Origin: Pseudomonadota bacterium
GTDB lineage: Bacteria; Pseudomonadota; Alphaproteobacteria; Reyranellales; Reyranellaceae
Length of the DNA: 10,630 nt
Assembly: GCA_023436825.1 (NCBI GenBank)
Contig: JAEZHS010000776.1
Location: 1-10,630 of the forward strand
Direction: 5' to 3'
In this document: positions 1 through 6,473 of the stretch, in pieces
How positions within the stretch are numbered: the first letter of the stretch is position 1
Layout of the letters: every line of letters begins with the position of its first letter
Translations under genes and position numbers: made by a program
Notes under the pieces: model-generated
The model's input: the letters and a program-made list of their open reading frames with translations, nothing else
The model's database searches: none
Told to the model about the DNA's origin: nothing

Positions 1-37
1 CGGCGCCCCCCCGCCCCCCCGGTCCGGAAGAGCAAGA
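1..37. other. Spacer with paired C7 runs left of the export ATPase
   Basis: Two runs of seven C (6-12 and 14-20) are separated by one G. On the coding strand of the operon this is G7-C-G7, 17 bases beyond the ATPase stop, where the leader of the expected permease gene would be. No coding sequence is visible in it. Confidence 0.5.
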
Positions 38-961
38 CTATGCCTGCGCATTGTCGCGTGCCTTTCCCATGAGATGGATGAAGATGTCTTCCAGCGTGGG
101 CTCGGCTTCCTCCCATTTTATCGCCGCATCGGCGCGATAAGGCTCGATGGCCTCGAGCAGCGCCTCGCGATCGGGGCCGCAGACATGCAACGTCGTGCCG
201 AAGGCCGCGGCTGCGGTGACGCCCGGCGCGTCGCGCAGCCTCACCGCCAGCCGGTCGGCGCCGGGACCGGAGGCGACAAGCGCGATCAGGCCCGACGCCT
301 TGATGATCTCCTCGGCCGTGCCGCGCGCCATCAGCTCGCCGTAGGCGATGTAGGCGATCTCGTGACAGCGCTCGGCCTCGTCCATGTAGTGTGTCGACAC
401 CAGCACGGTGATGCCCTGTGCGGCATAGGCGTGGATCTCGTCCCAGAAGGCGCGCCGTGCCTTGGGATCGACGCCGGCCGTCGGCTCGTCGAGCAGCAGC
501 AGGCGCGGCTCGTGCAGCACGCAGGCGGCGAGCGCCAGACGCTGCTTCCAGCCGCCGGACAATGCGCCGGCGAGCTGGTTCTGCCGCGTCGTCAATTCCA
601 GCCGCTCCAGCGAGGCGTCGACCCTCTGTTTCAGCCGGTCGAGTCCATAGACGCGGCCGACGAACTCGAGATTCTCGCGAATGGTGAGGTCTTCGTAGAG
701 GCCGAAGCGCTGGGTCATGTAGCCGGTCTGGCGCTTGATGGCTTCGCGCTCGCGCACCAGGTCGTAGCCGAGACAGGTGCCGCCGCCGCCGTCGGGCGTC
801 AGCAGGCCGCAGATCATGCGGAGCGTCGTGGTCTTGCCCGAGCCGTTGGGACCGAGGAAGCCACAGATGCGGCCCTGCTCGACGGCGAGGTTCACACGGT
901 CGACCACGGTGCGCGGACCGTAGCGCTTCACCAGGTCGTGGACGTCGATCGCGAGACTCAT
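38..961 (-). CDS. ABC-2 type export ATPase (YbhF/CcmA-like), 307 aa
   Basis: This is the cytoplasmic nucleotide-binding subunit of an ABC exporter; it would hydrolyse ATP to drive a permease encoded left of the window. Visible motifs are Walker A GPNGSGKTT (about residues 37-45), signature LSGGWKQR (134-141), Walker B RLLLLDEP (153-160) and the switch histidine in STHYMDEAE (H191). The C-terminal third (about 215-307) is the usual accessory region of drug/ABC-2 ATPases. The ATG at 961 is preferred to longer readings because a GGAGGG Shine-Dalgarno (968-973) sits 6 bases upstream and the start overlaps the HlyD stop (ATGA). E. coli YbhF carries two ABC domains; this protein has one, which is common in other proteobacteria. 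The cargo cannot be read from sequence. Confidence 0.93.
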   Translation of the reverse strand: MSLAIDVHDLVKRYGPRTVVDRVNLAVEQGRICGFLGPNGSGKTTTLRMICGLLTPDGGGGTCLGYDLVREREAIKRQTGYMTQRFGLYEDLTIRENLEFVGRVYGLDRLKQRVDASLERLELTTRQNQLAGALSGGWKQRLALAACVLHEPRLLLLDEPTAGVDPKARRAFWDEIHAYAAQGITVLVSTHYMDEAERCHEIAYIAYGELMARGTAEEIIKASGLIALVASGPGADRLAVRLRDAPGVTAAAAFGTTLHVCGPDREALLEAIEPYRADAAIKWEEAEPTLEDIFIHLMGKARDNAQA

Positions 962-1980
962 GACGCGCCCTCCACGAAGGGCGCGACGCTGACCGGCAGG
1001 CCGGGCGCAAGCGCGATGTCGTCCGGCACCTTGTCGGGCCGCGCTTCGATCAGGAACACCAGCTTGGTCCGGGCGCTCTGCGAATAGATCACCGGCGGCG
1101 TGAACTCGGCGCGCGGCGAAACATAGATGATCCTCGCCTTGAGGTCCGGCGGGCAGCCGTCGCAGGTGAAGCTCACCTTGCGGCCGATGCGCGCCTTCGC
1201 GACATCCTCCTCGGGAACGAAGAAGCGCAGCTTCACCCGCGAGGCCGGCAGCAGCGACACGACGGGCGTGCCTGCCGGCACCCATTCGCCGACATTGAAG
1301 AAGGTGTTCTCGACCAGCGCATCGTCGGGCGCCACCGGCATCAGGTCGGCAAGCCGCTTGCGGGCCTGCTCGAGATTGGCCTCGTTCTGGATGATCAGCG
1401 CCGCGGCTGCCGCAATCTCGGCCTGGCGCGCGGCGAGGTCGCCGGCGCGCTCCTGCGCCGCCAGCGAAGCGAGACGCGCGCGCAGCTGGCGGGCCTGCGA
1501 TTCGGCCTGGTCGTAGGCCTGGCGCGTGGTGAAGCCGCGCGGCAGCAGCTCGGCCTGCCGCTTCAGCTCGGTCTCGGCCATCGCCAGGCTCGCCTCGACC
1601 TCGCGTCGCTGGGCGCGGACGACGTCCTGCTCCTCCGGCCGCTTGCCGGTCAACAGGTTCTCGTGCCGCGCCTTGGCCTCGGCCAACGCCGCCTCGGCGC
1701 GCGCCACTTCGGCTTTCGCCACCGTCGGATCGATGACAAACAGCCGGTCGCCCTTCTTGACGTGGCCGCCGCGATCGACCGGCCGCTCGAGGAGCTGCCC
1801 GGCGACCGGCGGCGCGATCAGGCTGGTCTCGCCTTCGACATAGCCGAGATAGCGGCCGTCATCGCTTTCGATGCCGAGCAGACCGAGCAAGGGCGGCTGC
1901 CAGTAGCCGCGCGTCACCAGCCCGGCGGCGAGCAGCGCAACCAGGACGATGAAGACGGCGCGTTTGGGCGGCGCTTTCAT
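958..1980 (-). CDS. HlyD/YbhG-type membrane-fusion protein, 340 aa
   Basis: This is the periplasmic adaptor of an ABC efflux system, anchored in the inner membrane and linking the pump to an outer-membrane channel. One N-terminal membrane segment (about residues 8-25) is followed by the first half of the lipoyl-like domain (about 45-85, including IAPPVAGQLLERPVDRGGHV). A long alanine/glutamate/arginine-rich coiled-coil hairpin follows (about 86-212). The second lipoyl half and beta-barrel (about 217-335) include GEWVPAGTPVVSLLP. A CDGC pair (C273, C276) lies in the barrel. The start at 1980 gives a proper signal anchor and overlaps the TetR stop by ATGA, so translation is probably coupled; longer readings add charged residues before the anchor and run into tetR. 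The downstream ATPase also overlaps by ATGA. The family call is secure, the substrate unknown. Confidence 0.93.
   Translation of the reverse strand: MKAPPKRAVFIVLVALLAAGLVTRGYWQPPLLGLLGIESDDGRYLGYVEGETSLIAPPVAGQLLERPVDRGGHVKKGDRLFVIDPTVAKAEVARAEAALAEAKARHENLLTGKRPEEQDVVRAQRREVEASLAMAETELKRQAELLPRGFTTRQAYDQAESQARQLRARLASLAAQERAGDLAARQAEIAAAAALIIQNEANLEQARKRLADLMPVAPDDALVENTFFNVGEWVPAGTPVVSLLPASRVKLRFFVPEEDVAKARIGRKVSFTCDGCPPDLKARIIYVSPRAEFTPPVIYSQSARTKLVFLIEARPDKVPDDIALAPGLPVSVAPFVEGAS
968..973 (-). promoter_or_regulatory. Shine-Dalgarno of the export ATPase
   Basis: GGAGGG on the minus strand, 6 bases before the ATG at 961. It lies inside the last codons of the HlyD gene and fixes the ATPase start at 961, rejecting the 108-residue N-terminal extension that the open frame would allow. 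Confidence 0.75.
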
Positions 1981-2624
1981 GGCGCACCGGCTTTCTCCGG
2001 GCCCTTCTCGGGCCTCAACGCGTGCAACATCAGGTCGGCGTGGTGACGGGCGAGCGCCTTGACGTCGAGCTTCTCGGCGCCGATCGGCTCGAACACCGTG
2101 CGCCACAGGCCGGCCAGCAGCATGGCGCCCATGATCGAGCGCACCGTCAGGCCGGGATCGACGCGCCGGAATTCGCCCTGCTCGATGCCGCGCGCGATCA
2201 GGCCTTCGAGCAGCGGGATCCCGCGGCCGATCACCTCTTTCAGATAGAAGCGGCCGATCTCGGGGAAAGCGCGCGATTCGGCGATCACCAGCTTGGCGAC
2301 CGAAGCCATCGGCGTCTCCTCGATGCGGCTTGCCATGAATTCGAGGATGCGCGGCAGCAGCGGCGCCACCGGGCCGCGATGGGCGCTGACCATCGCCGCG
2401 ACCGTGCCGAGATTGACGGCGACCGCCTGACGCACGACGCCCTGGAACAGCGCGGTCTTGTCTTCGAAGTAGAGGTAGATCGCAGCCTTCGACAGGCCGG
2501 CACGTTCAGCGACATCGTCCAGCCGTGTCGCGGCGAAGCCCTTCTCGACGAACAGAGCCAGCGCGGCGTCGAGAATTTCGCGCGGGCGCTGTGTCGGGGC
2601 ACGGCGTTGCTTTACGGCCCTCAT
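1977..2624 (-). CDS. TetR/AcrR-family transcriptional repressor, 215 aa
   Basis: This is a ligand-responsive DNA-binding repressor, presumably of its own efflux operon. The N-terminal TetR domain spans about residues 12-60: REILDAALALFVEKGF is helix 1, and the helix-turn-helix is about 35-54, with the recognition-helix signature GLSKAAIYLYFEDK. The remaining 150 residues are the helical ligand and dimer domain. It is first in the operon and overlaps HlyD by ATGA, an order that matches E. coli cecR(ybiH)-ybhG. The ATG at 2624 has no Shine-Dalgarno, and no good in-frame start lies closer to the HTH. A palindrome at 2626-2651 immediately upstream is the probable autoregulatory operator. The inducer cannot be predicted. 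Confidence 0.93.
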   Translation of the reverse strand: MRAVKQRRAPTQRPREILDAALALFVEKGFAATRLDDVAERAGLSKAAIYLYFEDKTALFQGVVRQAVAVNLGTVAAMVSAHRGPVAPLLPRILEFMASRIEETPMASVAKLVIAESRAFPEIGRFYLKEVIGRGIPLLEGLIARGIEQGEFRRVDPGLTVRSIMGAMLLAGLWRTVFEPIGAEKLDVKALARHHADLMLHALRPEKGPEKAGAP

Positions 2625-2625
2625 A

Positions 2626-2651
2626 CAACTAACTTACTGGTCAGTTAGTTG
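2626..2651. promoter_or_regulatory. Probable TetR operator (8-bp arms, 10-bp spacer)
   Basis: Perfect inverted repeat CAACTAAC-N10-GTTAGTTG ends one base before the tetR start codon. A second, offset dyad ACTG-N2-CAGT (2636-2645) lies in its centre. Size, symmetry and position next to the tetR start are typical of TetR-family operators, and it would cover the candidate -10 box. Assignment to this regulator is inferred from adjacency. Confidence 0.7.
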
Positions 2652-2659
2652 CATTTCAA
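2631..2659 (-). promoter_or_regulatory. Candidate promoter of the tetR-hlyD-ATPase operon
   Basis: Minus-strand TTGAAA (2654-2659, 5/6 to the -35 consensus), 17 bases, then TAAGTT (2631-2636, a weak 3/6 -10 box). Transcription would begin at about 2624, on or beside the ATG, giving a leaderless message. This agrees with the absence of a Shine-Dalgarno. The operator palindrome lies over the -10 box and most of the spacer. Confidence 0.4.
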
Positions 2660-2690
2660 GGGTCACGAAGCCTTATTTTTCGGGGATTTT

Positions 2691-2736
2691 CCGAAGACAG
2701 CGGAGGCACAATTCATGGTGTCTCCGCTGCCTTCGG
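2691..2736 (-). terminator. Long hairpin downstream of the SnoaL-like gene
   Basis: Two 15-base arms (2691-2705 and 2722-2736) pair with one mismatch. The stem extends a further 4 pairs inward (one G-T) to an 8-base loop. It begins 8 bases after the stop of the minus-strand gene. There is no T-run on either side, so it is not a textbook intrinsic terminator; it may be a 3' end stabiliser or a Rho-linked end. It also lies about 65 bases upstream of tetR. Confidence 0.45.
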
Positions 2737-2744
2737 ACGGCCGG

Positions 2745-3107
2745 TCAGTCCGGCATCTTGTCGATGAAGCCCACGATCGAGGCGAGCTTGCCGTCGGTCG
2801 ACAGGGTAGCGAAGTCGACGCCTTCGACGACCGACGGCCCAGCCGCCGGGCCGAGCGACCAGGCGAAGCGCACGGCGTTGTTGTGGCTGTCGACTTTGGA
2901 GATGCGCTTCAGCACGAAGCCCGGGAACTTGGCCTGGACGCCCGCCAGCATGGCGTCGAGGCCGGCATGGCCGTCGCTCACCATCACCGGATCGCGATAG
3001 CTGGCATTTGCAGCGCATGACGCGGCCAATGCAGACTTGCGCCGCGCTGGATCGGTCTCGTTCCAGCTTGCGACGTAGCTTTCGACGACGGATTCGATGT
3101 TGGACAT
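2745..3107 (-). CDS. SnoaL-like / NTF2-fold protein, 120 aa
   Basis: This is a small soluble cytoplasmic protein of the nuclear transport factor 2-like superfamily, a cone-shaped fold that hosts varied isomerase, hydrolase or binding activities. Support comes from the length (120 aa), an N-terminal helix with VESYVASWNETDPARRK, the typical YRDPVM strand (about 37-42), a central GLDAML helix (49-54), and a C-terminal beta sheet ending in ASIVGFIDKMPD, all usual for SnoaL-like proteins. The ATG at 3107 has a good AAGGAG Shine-Dalgarno (3114-3119) 6 bases away; longer in-frame readings overlap the divergent gene and look random. It is divergent from the NMT1-type binding protein and ends 120 bases from tetR. 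No specific reaction can be assigned. Confidence 0.82.
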   Translation of the reverse strand: MSNIESVVESYVASWNETDPARRKSALAASCAANASYRDPVMVSDGHAGLDAMLAGVQAKFPGFVLKRISKVDSHNNAVRFAWSLGPAAGPSVVEGVDFATLSTDGKLASIVGFIDKMPD

Positions 3108-3201
3108 GACTGACTCCTTCAAACGTTGCGACGCCTGAAGATGAGCGCGATGCGACGGGCTGGCGATTTCGTCCGAGGTAATGACGGGCCATAATGCCGG
3201 C

Positions 3202-4173
3202 ATGCCCCTCCATCGCCGATCCGTCATCGCCGCCGCATTTGCCGCGTCCGCCTTCCTCCCGTCCGTCGTCCACGCCCAATCCGAGAACAAGCTCGAGAAG
3301 GTCGAGATCCTGCTCGACTGGAAGGCGCTGCCGACCTACGCCGGCTTCTATCTCGCGCGCCAGACGGGCGCCTTCGAGCGCCGCGGGCTGGAGGTGACGT
3401 TCGGCGAGACGCAGGGCGCGATGAGCTCGGCGGCGATGATCGGCGAAGGCAAGCAATACTGGATCGGTTCATCGAGCGGCATCGCCACGGCGATCGGCCG
3501 TTCCAAGGGCCAGCCCATCAAGAGCCTCGCCGTCTACTATCCCAAGACGCCGACGGTGATCTACACCCGCACCGAGGACCGCATCGCCCATCCACGCGAC
3601 CTCTACGGCAAGACGCTGGGCCTGGTGCCGGGCAGCATCACCAACGAGGAGTTCCGCGCCCTGATCGCCGCCAACAAGCTCGATCGCAGCAAGATCAGCG
3701 AAACCACGGTCGAGTGGAACGCCTATGCCCTGGTCGACAAGAAGGTCGATGCCCTGATCGACTATGACGAGATGGCGCCATCCGAGCTCATAGCTGAGGG
3801 CCGCCGCATCACGCTGATCCGGCTGAGCGACTTCGGCGTGCGCGCCTACAGCCTGAACCTGATCATCAACGACGCGGCCTGGGCCGATCCGGTGAGACGC
3901 GCCATTGCCGACAAGATCGTCGACGCCGTGCAGGAGGGCTACAACATGGTGCGGGAGCGGCCGGCCGACGCCGCCACCCACTTCTCCAACCTTTTCCCGC
4001 GACTCGCACCGCGCTTCGTTGACCGCAGCATGGTGACGGTGTCCCAGCAGCTCTCCGGGCCGCCGACCGGCATCCAGACGCGCGCCGGTTGGGAGGCGAC
4101 GATCAAGACGCTCGAAGCGCTGAACCTGCTCGACAAGCCGATCACGGTCGACGAGGTCGCGATCTTCAATTAG
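3202..4173 (+). CDS. NMT1/THI5-type ABC substrate-binding protein, 323 aa
   Basis: This is a periplasmic solute-binding protein of the NMT1/SsuA/ThiY group, which delivers pyrimidine precursors, sulfonates, nitrate-like anions or aromatic acids to an ABC importer. A Sec or Tat-like signal peptide MPLHRRSVIAAAFAASAF ends near VVHA-Q (about residue 25). The mature protein opens with the family hallmark VEILLDWKALPTYAGFYLARQTGAFERRGLEV, here divided across about residues 34-65. YGKTLGLVPGS (about 135-145) and DALIDYDEMAP are hinge and pocket regions typical of the family. Start choice is uncertain: 3202 gives a normal signal peptide, while an upstream ATG at 3181 adds seven residues but has GAGG only 2 bases away. 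No permease or ATPase adjoins it, so it is an orphan here. Its 3' end overlaps the convergent membrane-protein gene by 8 bases. Ligand unknown. Confidence 0.9.
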   Translation: MPLHRRSVIAAAFAASAFLPSVVHAQSENKLEKVEILLDWKALPTYAGFYLARQTGAFERRGLEVTFGETQGAMSSAAMIGEGKQYWIGSSSGIATAIGRSKGQPIKSLAVYYPKTPTVIYTRTEDRIAHPRDLYGKTLGLVPGSITNEEFRALIAANKLDRSKISETTVEWNAYALVDKKVDALIDYDEMAPSELIAEGRRITLIRLSDFGVRAYSLNLIINDAAWADPVRRAIADKIVDAVQEGYNMVRERPADAATHFSNLFPRLAPRFVDRSMVTVSQQLSGPPTGIQTRAGWEATIKTLEALNLLDKPITVDEVAIFN

Positions 4174-4666
4174 AGGGCGGAGCGATTTCCGACCACCGGC
4201 TGAGCGCCAGGGCGGCGCCGACGATGGCGACGATGCGCAGGCCGATGTGAACGGCGAGAACGGGGCGCAGCTCGTCGACGCCCGCCCAGGCAATGGCGTT
4301 GAAGACGAGGCTCACGACCTCATAGGCGATCAGGACGCAAAGCGCGGGCCGGGAACGGCTGATGCACCCCCACGCGACGATGGCCGCGACGATCAGGCTC
4401 TCCAGGCCGACCTCGGTCATGGTCTCGGCACTGCCGCCGATCGCCAACGTCATGATCAGGCCGACGAAAAACCAGATTCCGTGACCGCCGGCGAAGGCGA
4501 GCGGCAGGACAAGCCGACGATGCAGGCCCAACCGGGTGAAAGCCCACCAGCAGGCCGCCACCGACAGCGCTGGGATCAAGGCATTGAGGCCGAGATAGCG
4601 CACGGCGACGATGCCGATGACGGCGCCGGCGACAGCAGCCGCGATGTGCAACGGCTTTCCGAACAT
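4166..4666 (-). CDS. Hypothetical inner-membrane protein, 166 aa
   Basis: I do not recognise a family. About five or six hydrophobic segments are visible (roughly residues 7-24, 28-44, 51-76, 84-102, 107-128, 135-157), with short charged loops such as RLGLHRR and SRSRP and no conserved catalytic motif. It starts 9 bases after the permease stop on the same strand, so it is probably the last gene of the importer operon. Upstream of its ATG there is no convincing Shine-Dalgarno, which suggests coupled translation. Its 3' end overlaps the convergent binding-protein gene. Its coding reality rests on length, hydrophobic periodicity and close spacing. A link to transport is inferred only from position. 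Confidence 0.75.
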   Translation of the reverse strand: MFGKPLHIAAAVAGAVIGIVAVRYLGLNALIPALSVAACWWAFTRLGLHRRLVLPLAFAGGHGIWFFVGLIMTLAIGGSAETMTEVGLESLIVAAIVAWGCISRSRPALCVLIAYEVVSLVFNAIAWAGVDELRPVLAVHIGLRIVAIVGAALALSRWSEIAPPSN

Positions 4667-4675
4667 GGCGGCGCG

Positions 4676-6430
4676 CTACCCGGCCGCCCGTGCGTGCAGA
4701 CGGCCGGCCTCACGGCCACCGCCGAAGCGGTTCGCGATCGCGACGACGATGGTGGTGATGGCCACCATGGTGAGGCTGAGCACGGCGATGGCGCCGACGT
4801 CTCCGCTTTCCTTGAGATCGAAGATCAGGACCGACAGCACCTTGGTTTCCGACGTGAACAGGATCACCGCTGCCGATAGCTCGCGGATCACAGCAACGAA
4901 GACGAAGCACCAGGTGGCGATCACGGCCGAGCGCAGCAGAGGCGCGGTGATGTCGACCAAGGTGCGCAGGCGCGAGGCGCCCAGCATGCGGCCGGCCTCC
5001 TCGAGCTCGGGATGCACGGCGTGGAAGGCCGAGGAAAGCTGCTGGTAGGCCGCCGGCAACTCGATGGTGACGAAGGCGATCAGCAGGATCCACAGCGTGC
5101 CGTAGAGCGTGAGCGGCGGGCGCGTGTAGGCAAGGAACAGGCCGACACCCAGCACGATGCCCGGGATGGCGAGCGGCGCGGTGGCGAGGAAGGCGAGCAG
5201 ACGGTGTCCGGTCACGGCGCGGCGGGCGACGATGTAGGCGATCAGAAGCGCCAGCAATGCACCCAGGGTCGCCGACAGGGTGGCGAGCAGGAAGGTGTTC
5301 TGGAGCGCCGGCAGTGTCGAACTGAGCTCGAGGAAGGTGAAGCGGACATTGTGCAGCGTGATGGTGTCGAGCGTGACCAGGCGTGAGGCGACGCGCGAGA
5401 AGGCCGAGTTGAACAGTGCCGCATAGGGCAGGAAAAGCGGCATGGCGAGCACCAGCAGCGCCAGCGCCGCTGCCGGCCAACGCCAGGCGCCCAGCCGTAC
5501 CAGGCGCGGCTCCCCGTACTTGCCGCCCAGCACGGCATAGCCGCGCCGGCCCAGCGCCAGCGCCTGGCCGCGCAGCAGCAGGATCGTCAGCAGCAGCAGC
5601 GGCAGCGAGGCGGCGGCGGCGAGCTCGGGCTTGGGCGGGAACTGGAACAGGCTCCAGATGCGCGTGGTGAGCGTATGGAAGCCCGCCGGGATGGCGAGGA
5701 TGGCGGGCGAGCCGAACAGGTTCAGCGCCTGCAGGAAGGCGACCAGCGCGCCGGCCAGCAGGGTCGGCAGCGCGAGCGGCACGGTGATGCGCCGCGCCGT
5801 CTGCCAGGTCTTCGCCCCCAGCATCGACGAGGCGTCCTCGAGCTCGCCCGGCATGCGATCGAGCGCGTTGGCCACCAGGATGAAGACGTAGGGAAAGGTG
5901 TAGCAGGCGATGACGAAAATCAGGCCGGTAAGGCTGTAGATGTCGAACAGCGCCTCGTCGGAGGGCATGCCGGTGAGGCTGCGCCAGAGCTGGTTCAGCA
6001 GGCCCGAGTTCGGCGCCGCGAGCATCTCCCAGGCGATGGCGCCGACGAAGGGCGGCGTGACCAGGCTCGCCATTACCAGCGTGCGCACGGTGCGACGGAT
6101 CGGCATGTCGGTACGCGCCACCAGCCAGCCGAGCGGCGCGGCGACGGCGCAGCAGATCGTGCTCACCGACACGGCGATGATCAGCGTGGTGATCAGCGGA
6201 TCGACGAAGCTCGGATCGGTGAACAGGGTGACGAAGTTGCCGAGCGTCACCGCTCCCTGCTTGTCCGACAGGCTGTAGGCGATCAGCCAGCCCATCGGCA
6301 GCACGATCATCACCGCCAGCAGCGCGGTGACGGCGAGCAGGACCGGGCGCGAGAGGTCGAGCGAACGACCGTCGGCGGTCGGCGCAGCAAAGGTCCCTCG
6401 CTGCGCTCGGGATGACAGGGAGTCCGTCAT
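4676..6430 (-). CDS. FbpB/AfuB-type ABC permease, two fused domains, 584 aa
   Basis: This is the inner-membrane channel of an iron-type ABC importer, formed by two tandem binding-protein-dependent permease domains in one chain, as in FbpB. There are about twelve hydrophobic segments. Each half holds an EAA coupling loop that contacts the ATPase: LEDASSMLGAKTWQTARRIT (about 197-216) and LEEAGRMLGASRLRTLVDIT (about 476-495). Length is usual for the fused family. The ATG at 6430 has no Shine-Dalgarno and lies in the loop of a palindromic repeat (6390-6470). Residues about 5-14 (LSSRAQRGTF) are translated from one repeat arm. No ATG, GTG or TTG occurs in frame between 6430 and the first membrane segment, so this start is probably real. 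Fe(III) is the commonest substrate for this class, but phosphonate or polyamine importers share the architecture. Confidence 0.92.
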   Translation of the reverse strand: MTDSLSSRAQRGTFAAPTADGRSLDLSRPVLLAVTALLAVMIVLPMGWLIAYSLSDKQGAVTLGNFVTLFTDPSFVDPLITTLIIAVSVSTICCAVAAPLGWLVARTDMPIRRTVRTLVMASLVTPPFVGAIAWEMLAAPNSGLLNQLWRSLTGMPSDEALFDIYSLTGLIFVIACYTFPYVFILVANALDRMPGELEDASSMLGAKTWQTARRITVPLALPTLLAGALVAFLQALNLFGSPAILAIPAGFHTLTTRIWSLFQFPPKPELAAAASLPLLLLTILLLRGQALALGRRGYAVLGGKYGEPRLVRLGAWRWPAAALALLVLAMPLFLPYAALFNSAFSRVASRLVTLDTITLHNVRFTFLELSSTLPALQNTFLLATLSATLGALLALLIAYIVARRAVTGHRLLAFLATAPLAIPGIVLGVGLFLAYTRPPLTLYGTLWILLIAFVTIELPAAYQQLSSAFHAVHPELEEAGRMLGASRLRTLVDITAPLLRSAVIATWCFVFVAVIRELSAAVILFTSETKVLSVLIFDLKESGDVGAIAVLSLTMVAITTIVVAIANRFGGGREAGRLHARAAG

Positions 6431-6470
6431 CCGGCGCGCTCTGTCATCCCGAGGGCGAAGCCCGGACCTT
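6390..6470. repeat. Palindromic intergenic repeat (SSRAQRG type), inverted pair
   Basis: Arms 6390-6418 and 6441-6470 are inverted copies of a 29-30 base module. AAGGTCC at the outer ends and TCGGGATGACAG at the inner ends match exactly, and the middle part differs. The 22-base loop holds the permease start codon. The right arm begins 3 bases after the binding-protein 2 stop codon, and the left arm lies within the permease coding sequence. From memory, modules of this kind are dispersed in many alphaproteobacterial genomes. In mRNA it could form a strong stem-loop between the binding-protein and permease cistrons. Confidence 0.85.
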
Positions 6471-6473
6471 CAG

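Noticed and set aside
74..1087. Plus-strand open frame of 337 codons antisense to the export ATPase and HlyD
   Set aside because: It is the complement of a gene with all ABC motifs; the translation is rich in H, R, Q, D and A with no domain, as expected for GC-rich shadow frames.
2713..3456. Minus-strand 247-codon frame across the SnoaL-like and NMT1-type genes
   Set aside because: It spans two real genes in the wrong frame and has no recognisable content.
6390..6470. CRISPR-like or transposon-end interpretation of the repeat
   Set aside because: There are only two inverted modules, no spaced direct repeats, no transposase gene and no target-site duplication that I can see.
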